A DNA stretch of 64,000 nt from Geodermatophilus obscurus. GTDB taxonomy: Bacteria > Actinomycetota > Actinomycetes > Mycobacteriales > Geodermatophilaceae. Positions 41,951-51,626 of this stretch are shown piece after piece. Numbering within the stretch: position 1 is the first letter of the stretch; every line of letters starts with the position of its first letter. The notes beneath the pieces were generated by a model. The model searched no databases. It was not told the DNA's origin and saw only the letters and a program-made list of their open reading frames with translations. A program made the translations under genes and the position numbers. Location of the stretch: contig NZ_FOWE01000012.1 of assembly GCF_900115395.1 (NCBI RefSeq), forward strand, positions 110,596-174,595, given 5' to 3'.

Positions 41951-42772
41951 GTGGGCGTGCTGCAGCGCTTCGAGCGACGCCTCGAGGGGATGGTCGGCGT
42001 CGCCTTCGCCCGCCTGTTCAAGGGCAAGGTCCATCCTGCCGAGATCGCCAAGGCGCTGCAGCGGGAGGCCGACGAGCAGCGCTCGGTCATGGGTGAGGGC
42101 CGCGTGCTCGCCCCCAACGTCTACGACGTCCGGCTCGGCCCCACCGACTACGCCAACCTCGGCGAGTGGTCCGAGCAGCTGGCCGCCCAGCTCGCCGACA
42201 TGGTCTCCGAGCACATCGACGGCGAGGGCTGGCAGACCTTCGGCGCGGTGCAGGTCCGCCTCGAGCGCGACGACGACCTGCCCACCGGCGTCTTCGAGGT
42301 CAGCTCGCACGTCGCCGACCCCGCCCGCCCGGCGTCGCGGGCCGACGCGGTCGCCGTCCCGCCCGCCCCGCCGATGACCGGCTCCGGCGCAGTGCCGCCG
42401 CTGCCGCCGCTGCCCGGGCGCGTGGCCACCGACACCGGCCGCCAGCACCCGTCGGTCGTCGGTCGCGCGGGGTCGAAGCCGGGCGTGACCCACGTGCTCG
42501 TCGTCGACGGGCCCGGCACCCGCCACGAGCTGACCACCGGCCGCAACGTCATCGGCCGCGGCACCGACGCCGACATCCGGCTGCCCGACACCGGCGTGAG
42601 CCGCAAGCACGTCGACGTCGTCCTCGAGGGCGGCACCGCCTTCGCCGAGGACCTCGGCTCGACCAACGGCACCCTGGTCAACGGCCGCCGCATCAGCCGC
42701 CAGGCGCTCGCCGACGGCGACGTCATCCGCATCGGCCACTCCGTCCTGGTGTACCGGCAGGACGGCACGTGA
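41951..42772 (+). CDS. fhaA: FhaA, DUF3662 and FHA domain protein
   Basis: A 273-aa protein with a GTG start at 41951 and GGAGGAG upstream. Residues 1-115 are the FhaA_N/DUF3662 domain (VGVLQRFERRLEGMVGVAFARLFKGKVHPAEIAKALQREAD). A Pro-rich linker leads to a C-terminal FHA domain (RNVIGRGTDADIRLPDTGVSRKHVDVV and DLGSTNGTLVNG), which binds phosphothreonine. It is shorter than M. tuberculosis FhaA because the Gly/Tyr-rich linker is missing. It is the first gene of the wall-growth kinase operon. In mycobacteria it binds phosphorylated MviN and helps regulate peptidoglycan precursor export. Confidence 0.93.
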   Translation: MGVLQRFERRLEGMVGVAFARLFKGKVHPAEIAKALQREADEQRSVMGEGRVLAPNVYDVRLGPTDYANLGEWSEQLAAQLADMVSEHIDGEGWQTFGAVQVRLERDDDLPTGVFEVSSHVADPARPASRADAVAVPPAPPMTGSGAVPPLPPLPGRVATDTGRQHPSVVGRAGSKPGVTHVLVVDGPGTRHELTTGRNVIGRGTDADIRLPDTGVSRKHVDVVLEGGTAFAEDLGSTNGTLVNGRRISRQALADGDVIRIGHSVLVYRQDGT

Positions 42773-42785
42773 TCGGGCGCCGGTC

Positions 42786-43247
42786 GTGACCGCCGAGATC
42801 GTCCTGCAGGTCTTCCGCTTCGGGTTCCTGCTGCTGCTGTGGCTGTTCATCTTCGCCGCGTTCCGCGTGGTGCGCGCCGACCTCTTCGGCGGCCGGGCCG
42901 GGCGGGTGGCCTCGGTGCCGCCGCGGGCGGCCGCCCCCGGACGCCGGCGCGGACGCGGGCCGCGCACCCTCGTGGTGACCGCCGGCCCCCTCACCGGCAC
43001 CAAGATCACGCTCGGCGAGCAGCCCATCCTCATCGGGCGCGCCGACGACTCCACCCTCGTCCTCACCGACGACTTCGCCAGCAGCCGGCACGCGCGGCTG
43101 ACCAACCGGGGTGGACAGTGGTACGTCGAGGACCTCGGCTCGACCAACGGCACCTACCTGGACCAGCAGCGGGTCCAGGGGCCGCTGCTGGTGGCTCCCG
43201 GCCAGCCGATCCGCATCGGCCAGACCGCCCTGGAGCTGCGCTCATGA
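42786..43247 (+). CDS. fhaB: FhaB/FipA, membrane-anchored FHA protein
   Basis: A 153-aa protein with a GTG start at 42786. One N-terminal membrane helix (VLQVFRFGFLLLLWLFIFAAFRVV), a basic linker (GRRRGRGPRT), and an FHA domain: QPILIGRADDSTLVLTDDFASSRHARL, YVEDLGSTNGTYLDQQRV. In mycobacteria FhaB (FipA) interacts with FtsZ and FtsQ and is phosphorylated by PknA, linking kinase signalling to division. It is 13 nt after fhaA and in the same operon. Confidence 0.93.
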   Translation: MTAEIVLQVFRFGFLLLLWLFIFAAFRVVRADLFGGRAGRVASVPPRAAAPGRRRGRGPRTLVVTAGPLTGTKITLGEQPILIGRADDSTLVLTDDFASSRHARLTNRGGQWYVEDLGSTNGTYLDQQRVQGPLLVAPGQPIRIGQTALELRS

Positions 43248-43329
43248 CCGGACACACTCCGACCAGGCAGGCCACGACCGCGGGGAGCGACAGAGCAGAC
43301 GTGAGCAGCGCACACGTGAGCAGGGTCCG

Positions 43330-44712
43330 ATGAGTCTCGCGCTGCGCTACGCCGCCCGTTCCGACCGCGGTCTGGTCCGCGGCAACAACCAGGACTCGGT
43401 CTACGCCGGGCCCCGGCTGCTGGCCGTGGCCGACGGCATGGGCGGGCACGCGGCCGGTGACGTCGCCAGCAAGGTGGTCATCGCGGCGCTGGAGCACCTC
43501 GACGAGGACGCGCCCAGCGGCGACATGCTCCAGGCCCTCCGCGAGGCGGTCTTCGACGGCAGCGAGCACCTGCGCGAGGTCATCCGCGAGTCCCCCCAGC
43601 TGGAGGGCATGGGCACCACGCTCACCGCCGTCCTGTTCGCCGGCGGGCGGATCGCCCTCTGCCACGTCGGTGACTCCCGCGCCTACCTGCTGCGCGACGG
43701 CGTCTTCACCCAGATCACCCACGACGACACGTTCGTGCAGACCCTCATCGACGACGGGCGGATCACGCCCGAGGAGGCCAACCACCACCCGCAGCGCTCG
43801 CTGCTGCTGCGGGCGCTCAACGGCCAGGACGTCGACCCCGACCTGTCGATGCGCGAGGCCCGCGCCGGCGACCGCTACCTGCTGTGCTCCGACGGGCTCT
43901 CCGGCGTGGTCAGCGAGGAGACCCTCGCCGAGGCGCTCAAGGACCCCGACCCCCAGTCGACCGCCGACCGGCTCGTCGAGCTCGCCCTGCGCAGCGGCGG
44001 CCCCGACAACATCACGGTGATCGTCGCCGACGTCGTCGAGGACAACGGCAGCGGCATCGCCTTCGAGCCGGTCGTCGACGGCGCGGCCGGGGACAACCGC
44101 GGGCAGCGCGAGGTCGACCCGCGGTCGGCCGCCGGCCGCGCCGCGCTGGCCGACCCGCCACCGGCGCCACCACCGCCGCCCACAGCACCCACGGCCGCCG
44201 CACCCAGCGACCGCCGCCGCTCCCGGCGGCGGTTGTTCGTCGCTGGGGGGGCGGTGCTCCTCCTCGTCGGCGCCGGCATCGCCACCTGGCTGTGGGTGCT
44301 GACCCACTGGTTCGTCGGCGTCGCGGCGGCCGACGGCGGTGACCACGTGGCCGTCTACCGCGGCTTCAACGCCGACCTTCTCGGCCTGGACCTCTACCGG
44401 GTCGACGACGTCACCGACATCCCCCTCGACGACCTGACGTCCTACGACCGGAACAGCGTCCGGCAGGGCATCGACGCCGGCGACGCCGACGACGCCCAGC
44501 GGATCGTCGACGACCTGCAGGCCGCCGCCGTCCCCGAGTGCGACGGCGGCGGCTCCGGCCGGGCCACCTCCTCCCAGACCCCGGACAGCGGGGCGACCGA
44601 CAGCGGGGCGCCGTCCCTGGACACCGACGCCGGCCCCACCGGGATCTCGACCTCGGCGGGTGCCTCGACCCCGTCGCCCGAGCCGGGGGAGCCCTGCCGG
44701 GAGGCGGAGTGA
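43330..44712 (+). CDS. pstP: PstP, PP2C-family Ser/Thr phosphatase
   Basis: A 460-aa membrane phosphatase, ATG at 43330. The catalytic domain (1-240) has RYAARSDRGLVRGNNQDSVY, LLAVADGMGGHAAGDVAS, MGTTLTAVLF, LCHVGDSRAYLLRDG, LLLCSDGLSGVV and GGPDNITVIVADV, so the metal-binding Asp residues are present. A Pro-rich juxtamembrane segment, one helix (RLFVAGGAVLLLVGAGIATWLWVL) and an extracytoplasmic domain of about 140 aa follow, ending Ser/Thr-rich. It dephosphorylates PknA/PknB and their targets. It overlaps rodA by TGATG. Confidence 0.95.
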   Translation: MSLALRYAARSDRGLVRGNNQDSVYAGPRLLAVADGMGGHAAGDVASKVVIAALEHLDEDAPSGDMLQALREAVFDGSEHLREVIRESPQLEGMGTTLTAVLFAGGRIALCHVGDSRAYLLRDGVFTQITHDDTFVQTLIDDGRITPEEANHHPQRSLLLRALNGQDVDPDLSMREARAGDRYLLCSDGLSGVVSEETLAEALKDPDPQSTADRLVELALRSGGPDNITVIVADVVEDNGSGIAFEPVVDGAAGDNRGQREVDPRSAAGRAALADPPPAPPPPPTAPTAAAPSDRRRSRRRLFVAGGAVLLLVGAGIATWLWVLTHWFVGVAAADGGDHVAVYRGFNADLLGLDLYRVDDVTDIPLDDLTSYDRNSVRQGIDAGDADDAQRIVDDLQAAAVPECDGGGSGRATSSQTPDSGATDSGAPSLDTDAGPTGISTSAGASTPSPEPGEPCREAE

Positions 44713-46127
44713 TGTCCGGTCCCACCACCGACCCCCGGGCCGCGGCCCCGGGCACGGTCGTCCCGACGCGGCGCAACACCGAGCTGTTGCTGCTCGGCTT
44801 CGCCGTGCTCATCACCCTCGCGGCGCAGTCCATCGTCGACGTCACCATCACCGGCTCGCTGCGCCCGGAGCTGGCGACCTTCGGCGGCTGGTTCGCGGCG
44901 CTGTGGGCGGTGGTCCACCTGGTCGTCCGCCGCTTCGCGCCCTACGCCGACCCGCTGCTGCTGCCCGCCGTCGCCGTGCTCTCCGGCCTGGGCCTGACGA
45001 TGATCCACCGGCTCGACCTGGCCGGCATGCAGGACGGCGCCGAGGCCACGCGCGAGGACGCCCCCGTCCAGCTGCTGTGGGCCACGATCGGGGTGGCGCT
45101 GTTCGTCGCCGTCGTCGTCGTGCTGCGCGACCACCGGCTGCTGTCCCGCTTCGCCTACACCCTCGGCCTCGTCGGCCTGGTGCTGCTGGCGCTGCCCGCC
45201 GTGCTGCCCGCCTCGATCTCGGAGGTCTACGGCGCCAAGATCTGGATCCGCGTCGCGGGCTTCAGCATCCAGCCCGGCGAGTTCGCCAAGATCTGCCTGA
45301 TCGTCTTCTTCGCCGCCTACCTGGTCGACAAGCGCGACGTCCTGGCGCTGGCCAGCCGCCGCGTCGCGGGCCTGGAGCTGCCGCGCGGCCGCGACCTCGG
45401 CCCGGTGCTCGCCGTCTGGGTGGTGTCGATCCTCGTGCTGGTCTTCGAGCGCGACCTCGGCAGCTCGCTGCTGCTGTTCGGCATCTTCGTGGTGATGCTC
45501 TACGTCGCCACCGAGCGGGCCAGCTGGCTGCTCATCGGCGTGGGCCTGTTCGCCGGCGGCGCGTTCCTGGCCTACCAGCTGTTCGGCCACGTGCGGGTCC
45601 GGGTCGACACCTGGCTCGACCCGTTCGCCTACCGCGACGAGGGCGGCTACCAGCTCGTGCAGTCGCTGTTCGGCCTCGGCACCGGCGGGCTGTTCGGCGC
45701 GGGGCTCGGCGGCGGCCGCCCCGACCAGGTGCCGGTGGCCAAGAGCGACTTCATCGCCTCGGCGATCGGCGAGGAGCTGGGCCTGTTCGGCCTGGTCGCC
45801 GTCATCGTCATCTACCTGGTGCTGGTCGAGCGCGGCCTGCGGACGTCGCTGGTCGTGCGCGACGCCTTCGGCAAGCTGCTCGCCGGCGGCCTGGCCTTCG
45901 CCGTCGCCTGGCAGCTGTTCGTCGTCCTCGGCGGCGTCACCGGCCTGCTGCCGCTGACCGGCCTGACGACGCCGTTCGTCGCCTACGGCGGGTCCTCCCT
46001 GGTGGCCAACTTCGGCCTCGTGGCCATCCTGGTGCGCATCAGCGACGCCGCCCGTCGCCCGGCCACCCCACCCCCTCCGCCGAAGCAGGCGATCGGTGAG
46101 GCGCCGACCGAGGTCGTGAGCTCGTGA
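44712..46127 (+). CDS. rodA: RodA/FtsW-family SEDS glycosyltransferase
   Basis: A 471-aa polytopic protein, ATG at 44712 overlapping the pstP stop. It has about ten helices and the SEDS signatures: GAKIWIRVAGFSIQPGEFAKICLIVFFAAYL, VFERDLGSSLLLFGIFV, YQLVQSLFGLGTGGLFGAGLGGGRPDQVPVAKSDFIASAIGEELGLFG and TPFVAYGGSSLVANF. SEDS proteins polymerise lipid II glycan strands in partnership with a class B PBP, here PbpA, whose gene overlaps by GTGA. The operon position identifies it as the RodA of the pknA/pknB cluster, not the division FtsW of the dcw cluster. Confidence 0.94.
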   Translation: MSGPTTDPRAAAPGTVVPTRRNTELLLLGFAVLITLAAQSIVDVTITGSLRPELATFGGWFAALWAVVHLVVRRFAPYADPLLLPAVAVLSGLGLTMIHRLDLAGMQDGAEATREDAPVQLLWATIGVALFVAVVVVLRDHRLLSRFAYTLGLVGLVLLALPAVLPASISEVYGAKIWIRVAGFSIQPGEFAKICLIVFFAAYLVDKRDVLALASRRVAGLELPRGRDLGPVLAVWVVSILVLVFERDLGSSLLLFGIFVVMLYVATERASWLLIGVGLFAGGAFLAYQLFGHVRVRVDTWLDPFAYRDEGGYQLVQSLFGLGTGGLFGAGLGGGRPDQVPVAKSDFIASAIGEELGLFGLVAVIVIYLVLVERGLRTSLVVRDAFGKLLAGGLAFAVAWQLFVVLGGVTGLLPLTGLTTPFVAYGGSSLVANFGLVAILVRISDAARRPATPPPPPKQAIGEAPTEVVSS

Positions 46128-47572
46128 ACGCGCCCCTGCGGCGGGTGGCGATCAGCGTCCTGGTGCTGTTCACCCTGCTGATCGTCAACGTCAACTACAT
46201 CCAGGTCGTGCGCTCCGACGAGCTGCGCGAGGACTCCGGCAACACCCGCGTGCTCACCGAGGAGTACTCCCGCGAGCGCGGCTCGATCGTCGTCGACGGC
46301 ACCGAGGTGGCGCTGTCGGTGCCCACCCAGGACACGCTCGAGTACCTCCGCCAGTACCCGCAGGGTCCGCTGTACGCCCCGGTCACCGGCTACTACTCGC
46401 TGGTCTACGGGGCCTGGCAGCTGGAGGACGCCGAGAACGAGGTGCTCGCCGGCTCCGACGCCCGGCTGTTCACCCGGCGCCTGACCGACCTCTTCACCGG
46501 CCGCGACCCCTCCGGCGGCGACGTCGTCCTGACCCTCGACGCCGGCGTCCAGGAGGCCGCGATGGCCGGCCTCGAGGGCGTCACCGGCGCCGTCGTCGCG
46601 CTCGACCCCTCCACCGGCGCGGTGCTCGGGATGGCGAGCACCCCCACCTACGACCCGGGCCGGCTGTCCAGCCACGATCCCGCCGACATCCGCGCCTACG
46701 CCGAGGAGCTCGGGGCGATGGACGCCGACCCGCGGCTGAACCGCGCGACCGAGGACAACTACCCGCCGGGGTCGGTGTTCAAGGTGATCGTGTCGGCCGC
46801 CGCGCTGTCGACCGGCGAGTACACCCCCGAGACCGTCGTCCCGGCGCCGGACGTGCTCACGCTGCCCGGCACCTCCACCCAGCTGCGCAACTTCGGGAAC
46901 TCCTCGTGCAGCAGCAGCCAGGAGCAGTCGCTCATCGACGCGCTGACCATCTCCTGCAACACCGCCTTCGCCCAGCTGGGCATCGACCTCGGCGAGGACC
47001 GCGTCCGGGAGATGGCCGAGGCGTTCGGCATGACCGGCGAGCGACTGGAGATCCCGATGCGGACCGCCGGCAGCAGCATCGGTGACATCGAGAGCGAGGC
47101 GGCGCTGGGCCAGACCTCGATCGGCCAGCGCGACGTCCGCATGACCCCGCTGCAGGCGGCCATGGTCGCCGCCGCGGTGGGCAACGACGGGACCCTGATG
47201 ACGCCCCACCTCATCGACCAGGTCCGCGCCCCCGACCGGACCGTGATCGACCGGGCCGACCCGGAGGAGCTCTCCGAGCCGGTGACGCCGGAGGTCGCCG
47301 ACCAGCTGCAGGAGATGATGGAGAGCGTCGTCACCGAGGGCAGCGGGCGGGCCGCCCGCATCCCGGGCGTGACGGTCGCGGGCAAGACCGGGACCGCGCA
47401 GGTCTCCGGCGACGTGCCCGACCACAACTGGTTCGTCGGCTTCGCCCCGGCCGACGACCCGCAGATCGCCGTCGCGGTGTTCGTCGCGAACGGCGGGGGT
47501 ACCGGCGGGGACGTCTCCGCACCGATCGCCGGCGACGTGATGCAGGCCTATCTCGAGGGTCAGGGGGGCTGA
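46124..47572 (+). CDS. pbpA: PbpA, class B penicillin-binding protein
   Basis: A 482-aa protein with a GTG start at 46124. An N-terminal anchor helix (VAISVLVLFTLLIVNVNYIQV) precedes a dimerisation region and the transpeptidase domain with PPGSVFKVIV (SxxK), ISCNTAFAQLG (SxN) and GVTVAGKTGTAQVSG (KTG). It cross-links peptidoglycan with RodA. It overlaps rodA upstream and pknA downstream, so RodA, PbpA and PknA are translationally coupled. The mycobacterial orthologue is a PknB substrate. Confidence 0.95.
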   Translation: MNAPLRRVAISVLVLFTLLIVNVNYIQVVRSDELREDSGNTRVLTEEYSRERGSIVVDGTEVALSVPTQDTLEYLRQYPQGPLYAPVTGYYSLVYGAWQLEDAENEVLAGSDARLFTRRLTDLFTGRDPSGGDVVLTLDAGVQEAAMAGLEGVTGAVVALDPSTGAVLGMASTPTYDPGRLSSHDPADIRAYAEELGAMDADPRLNRATEDNYPPGSVFKVIVSAAALSTGEYTPETVVPAPDVLTLPGTSTQLRNFGNSSCSSSQEQSLIDALTISCNTAFAQLGIDLGEDRVREMAEAFGMTGERLEIPMRTAGSSIGDIESEAALGQTSIGQRDVRMTPLQAAMVAAAVGNDGTLMTPHLIDQVRAPDRTVIDRADPEELSEPVTPEVADQLQEMMESVVTEGSGRAARIPGVTVAGKTGTAQVSGDVPDHNWFVGFAPADDPQIAVAVFVANGGGTGGDVSAPIAGDVMQAYLEGQGG

Positions 47573-49479
47573 TGGCCCTGTCGACCGGCACCATCCTGGC
47601 CGGCCGCTACGAGATCACCGAGCCCATCGCCACCGGCGGGATGGGCGAGGTGTGGCGCGCCCGCGACCGCGTGCTCGACCGCGTCGTCGCGGCGAAGGTG
47701 CTGCGCAGCGAGTTCACCGGCGACCCGAGCTTCGTGGCCCGGTTCCGCAACGAGGCCCGGCACACCGCCGCCCTGTCGCACCCCAACATCGCCTCGGTCT
47801 ACGACTACGGCGAGAGCGTCGACGAGCGCGGGCACCAGCTGGCGTTCCTCGTCATGGAGCTCGTCGAGGGCAAGCCGCTGGTGACGATCCTCCACGAGGA
47901 GGGCCGGCTCTCCCCCGAGTGGACGCTGCACGTCCTCGGCCAGTCCGCCGACGGCCTGTCGGCCGCGCACGCCGCCGGGGTGGTGCACCGCGACATCAAG
48001 CCGGGCAACCTCATCGTGCGGCCCGACGGCGTCGTCAAGCTCACCGACTTCGGCATCGCCCGCGCCCGCGACGCCACGCCGCTGACCCGCACCGGCATGG
48101 TCGTGGGCACCGCCCAGTACCTCTCCCCCGAGCAGGCGCAGGGCCTGGAGGTCACCGCGGCCTCCGACGTCTACTCCCTCGGCGTCGTCGGCTACGAGTG
48201 CCTGACCGGCGGGCGGCCCTTCGACGGCACCTCCCAGGTCGCCATCGCGCTGGCGCACATCAACCAGCAGCCGGCGCCGCTCCCGGCCGACATCCCGCTC
48301 GCCGTGCGACAGCTCATCGAGCGGGCGCTGGCCAAGCACCCCGACGACCGGTTCACCGACGGCGCCGCGTTCGCCGCCGCGATCCGGGCCGTGGCGCAGG
48401 CGACCGACGGGCGCGGTCCCGCGACGTCGGCCACCGGCACGATGGCCGCCGCGCAGACCGAGGTGATCCCCGAGGTCTCCGGCGGGACCGATCCCGAGGG
48501 CACGCGCGTGCTCGGCGGCCCGGTGACCGGGGCCGCCGCGGTGGTCGGCCCGCGCACCGGCGGCCGGCACGCCGCGGGCGGCCCGCGCACCATGCCGCCG
48601 CTGCAGGGCCCGCCGGTCGACGGCGACGACGACGACCGGGGCTGGGCGCGGCCGGAGCCGCAGCGCGGCGGCAACCGGCGGTGGGCGCTGGTGCTGGCCT
48701 CGCTCGTCCTGGTGGCGGCGCTGCTGTCCGGCGCCTGGTTCGTCCTCGCGGGCAACGGCGACGACGCCGGCGACGGCACCACGGCCGGGCCGACCACGAG
48801 CAGCGCACCGACGAGCGGGGCATCCGGCGCGACCCAGGACCTCGTCACCATCCCCGCGGCCGCGGAGTACCTCGGCGAGGACGCCGACGACGTCGAGGCC
48901 GAGCTGCGCGAGGCCGGACTCGAGGTGGCGCAGGTCGACGCCTCCGACGAGGAGCTCGTCGCGGCCGGGATCGACCTGGCCGCCGGCGAGGTCGCCGCCA
49001 TCGACCCCTCGGGCATCCCGGTGCCCCGGGGCACGACGGTGACGCTGGCGGTGGCCCGGCAGGACTACAGCCCGGCCGAGGAGGCGGAGGAGCCCGCCCC
49101 GGCCGAGGAGGAGCCCGACACCGGCGGCGGCGAGGAGCCCGACACCGGCGGCGGCCAGCAGAGCAGCTCCTCGGCCACGACCACGAGCCGCGCGCCCACC
49201 ACGACGTCCTCGTCCTCCACCGCACCGGCGCCCCCCGGGGACGGGACCGACGGCGGGGACGACGGCGAGGGCGACGGCGGCGGCGAGGCCCCGGACGACA
49301 CGGTGGAGACCCAGCCCGGGTCGCCGGCGCCCGAGCCGTCCCTGGACCCCGATCCCGAGGCGCCCGTCGACGGCGGTGCGACCGGTGGCGACGCCGGCAC
49401 CGGTGAGGTCACCGGGCAGGCCGGGGGCGCGACTCCCGAGGCCGCCGATGCGCGCGTGGCCGACGGTGCGGCCGAGTGA
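47572..49479 (+). CDS. pknA: PknA-like Ser/Thr protein kinase with PASTA-like domain
   Basis: A 635-aa kinase, ATG at 47572 overlapping the pbpA stop. Motifs: IATGGMGEVWRARD, VVAAKVLRSEFTGD, VMELVEGKPL, HRDIKPGNLIV, TDFGIARARDATPLTRTG, YLSPEQAQG. One helix (RWALVLASLVLVAALLSGAWFVLA) is followed by one PASTA-like unit (EYLGEDADDVEAELREAGLEVAQV) and a long Glu/Pro/Ser/Thr-rich tail. Mycobacterial PknA lacks a PASTA domain, so this form is longer; the assignment to pknA is by position between pbpA and pknB. Its kinase domain is the closest relative in the window to the tandem pair at 10201-13544. Confidence 0.9.
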   Translation: MALSTGTILAGRYEITEPIATGGMGEVWRARDRVLDRVVAAKVLRSEFTGDPSFVARFRNEARHTAALSHPNIASVYDYGESVDERGHQLAFLVMELVEGKPLVTILHEEGRLSPEWTLHVLGQSADGLSAAHAAGVVHRDIKPGNLIVRPDGVVKLTDFGIARARDATPLTRTGMVVGTAQYLSPEQAQGLEVTAASDVYSLGVVGYECLTGGRPFDGTSQVAIALAHINQQPAPLPADIPLAVRQLIERALAKHPDDRFTDGAAFAAAIRAVAQATDGRGPATSATGTMAAAQTEVIPEVSGGTDPEGTRVLGGPVTGAAAVVGPRTGGRHAAGGPRTMPPLQGPPVDGDDDDRGWARPEPQRGGNRRWALVLASLVLVAALLSGAWFVLAGNGDDAGDGTTAGPTTSSAPTSGASGATQDLVTIPAAAEYLGEDADDVEAELREAGLEVAQVDASDEELVAAGIDLAAGEVAAIDPSGIPVPRGTTVTLAVARQDYSPAEEAEEPAPAEEEPDTGGGEEPDTGGGQQSSSSATTTSRAPTTTSSSSTAPAPPGDGTDGGDDGEGDGGGEAPDDTVETQPGSPAPEPSLDPDPEAPVDGGATGGDAGTGEVTGQAGGATPEAADARVADGAAE

Positions 49480-49522
49480 CACCCCTCCCTCGCGCTGCCC
49501 GGGTCCCGGGCGCTCCCGCGGT

Positions 49523-49528
49523 TAGGCT
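49523..49528 (+). promoter_or_regulatory. Candidate -10 of pknB
   Basis: TAGGCT within GCGGTTAGGCTCC in the 136-nt gap between pknA and pknB, 87 nt upstream of the pknB ATG. The same TTAGGCT occurs upstream of crgA (53186-53192), which supports it as a housekeeping -10. No clear -35. Confidence 0.4.
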
Positions 49529-49615
49529 CCCCGCCGGGACCGGGGCCGTACCCGGCGCTCCCCCGTGCCCGGGCCCGCCCGCGCCGCACCACCGCACCGC
49601 CCGAGAGGACCTCCG

Positions 49616-51613
49616 ATGACCACCCCCCAGGTGCTCGGTGAGCGCTACGAGATCGGCGGGGTGCTCGGCCGCGGCGGCATGGCGGAGGTCCACCGCGGAC
49701 GCGACCTGCGCCTGGGACGCGAGGTCGCCGTCAAGGTGCTGCGCAGCGACCTCGCCCGCGACCCGTCCTTCCAGGTGCGGTTCCGCCGGGAGGCCCAGGC
49801 GGCCGCCTCGCTCAACCACCCGGCGATCGTGGCCGTCTACGACACCGGCGAGGACCGCACCACCAGCGGTGCGACGCCCTACATCGTCATGGAGTACGTC
49901 GAGGGCGACACCCTGCGCGACGTGCTGCGCCGCGAGGGCGTCCTGCCGCCCGACCGCGCGATGAGCCTGACCGCCGACATCTGCGCCGCGCTGGACTTCA
50001 GCCACCGCAACGGCATCGTGCACCGCGACGTGAAGCCCGGGAACGTGATGATCACGCCCGACGGCTCGGTCAAGGTCATGGACTTCGGCATCGCCCGCGC
50101 GGTGTCGGACTCCGCCGCCACGATGACGTCGACGGCCGCCGTCATCGGCACCGCCCAGTACCTCTCCCCCGAGCAGGCGCGCGGCGAGTCCGTCGACGCC
50201 CGCTCCGACGTCTACTCCGTCGGCTGCCTGCTCTTCGAGCTGGTCACCGGGGCGCCGCCGTTCACCGGCGACTCCCCGGTGTCGGTGGCCTACCAGCACG
50301 TGCGCGAGGACCCGCGGCTGCCGTCGTCGATCAACCCGGCCGTGCCACCGGACCTGGACGCCATCGTCCTCAAGGCGCTGAGCAAGAACCCGGCCAACCG
50401 GTACCAGTCGGCCGCCGAGATGCGCAACGACCTGCTCCGGGCCCTGGCCGGGCAGCGGGTCGAGGCCACGCCGGTCATGGGCGACGACGAGAAGACCACC
50501 ATCCTCGGCGCGACGCCGTCGGGCTACGGCTCCGACGACGCCTGGGACGACGAGGCCGACCGCCGCCGCAAGCGCAACCGCGTGATCGCGGCCGTCGTCG
50601 GGGCGCTGGTCCTCATCGGCGCCGTCGTCGGGATCGCACTGCTGGTCGGCTCCGGCGACGAGGAACCCCCGCCCGAGACCGCCGCGCAGGTGACGGTGCC
50701 CCCCGGACTGGTGGGCGCGACCGAGGCCGAGGCCCGCACGGCCATCGAGGGCGCCGGCCTCGCCGTCGCCGCCGAGGTCACCCAGCAGCAGGTCGCCGAC
50801 GACGCCCAGGTCGGCCGTGTGCTCGACACCGACCCCGACAGCGGGGCCCAGGTGGCGGAGGGCAGCGAGGTCGCGCTGACCGTCGGGGTCGCCCCCGACA
50901 CCGTCACCGTGCCGCAGGTCGTCGACCTCGACGAGGACCGGGCCCGCACGGCGCTGGAGAACGCCGGCTTCACCGGCAGCGTGAACACCGACCAGGTCGA
51001 CGACCTCGCCGAGGAGGGCACCGTCACCGCGGTCGACCCGGAGGAGGGCACCGCGGTCGCGCCGAGCACCACGGTGACGCTGGCGGTCTCCGACGGGGAC
51101 GCCCCGATCCCCGGCGTGACCGGCCAGGAGCAGGCCGCGGCGGTACAGGCGCTGCGCGACGCCGGGTTCACCAACGTCACGACCGAGGAGGTCGACTCCG
51201 AGGAGCCGGCCGGCACGGTGGTCGCGAGCGACCCGGCCGCCGGCCAGCAGGCCACCGCCGACACGGAGATCACGCTGCAGGTGTCGGGCGGGGTCGCCGA
51301 GATCACCGTGCCGACGTCGATCGTCGGGCAGACCGAGGCGGTCGCGCGGCAGACCCTCGCGGCCGCCGGGTTCACCGGGACGATCACCGTCCAGGACCTG
51401 CCGGCCGAGGAGGGCGAGACGCCGGGCACCGTGGCCGGCAGCCAGCCCACTCCGGGTCAGACCGTGCCCGCCGACGGGGAGATAACGCTGATCGTCCTGC
51501 GCGAGGCCCCGGGCGGTGGGAACGGCAACGACGCCGGGACCGGCGGCGAGGACGAGGAGGGCGAGGGGAACGGCGCCGGAGGCGTCGACGACGACCCCGA
51601 CACCCCGCAGTAG
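49616..51613 (+). CDS. pknB: PknB, Ser/Thr kinase with four PASTA domains
   Basis: A 665-aa protein, ATG at 49616. The kinase domain (1-280) has GRGGMAEVHRGRD, VAVKVLRSDLARD, HRDVKPGNVMI, MDFGIARAVSD and the activation loop ATMTSTAAVIGTAQYLSPEQARG with the Thr residues autophosphorylated in PknB. The juxtamembrane part has DDEKTTILG. One helix (VIAAVVGALVLIGAVVGIALLVG, about 320-343) precedes four PASTA domains to the C-terminus that sense muropeptides or lipid II. It regulates growth, wall synthesis and division; its phosphatase is PstP. A strong terminator follows, so it ends the operon. Confidence 0.96.
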   Translation: MTTPQVLGERYEIGGVLGRGGMAEVHRGRDLRLGREVAVKVLRSDLARDPSFQVRFRREAQAAASLNHPAIVAVYDTGEDRTTSGATPYIVMEYVEGDTLRDVLRREGVLPPDRAMSLTADICAALDFSHRNGIVHRDVKPGNVMITPDGSVKVMDFGIARAVSDSAATMTSTAAVIGTAQYLSPEQARGESVDARSDVYSVGCLLFELVTGAPPFTGDSPVSVAYQHVREDPRLPSSINPAVPPDLDAIVLKALSKNPANRYQSAAEMRNDLLRALAGQRVEATPVMGDDEKTTILGATPSGYGSDDAWDDEADRRRKRNRVIAAVVGALVLIGAVVGIALLVGSGDEEPPPETAAQVTVPPGLVGATEAEARTAIEGAGLAVAAEVTQQQVADDAQVGRVLDTDPDSGAQVAEGSEVALTVGVAPDTVTVPQVVDLDEDRARTALENAGFTGSVNTDQVDDLAEEGTVTAVDPEEGTAVAPSTTVTLAVSDGDAPIPGVTGQEQAAAVQALRDAGFTNVTTEEVDSEEPAGTVVASDPAAGQQATADTEITLQVSGGVAEITVPTSIVGQTEAVARQTLAAAGFTGTITVQDLPAEEGETPGTVAGSQPTPGQTVPADGEITLIVLREAPGGGNGNDAGTGGEDEEGEGNGAGGVDDDPDTPQ

Positions 51614-51626
51614 TCCCCCGCACACA

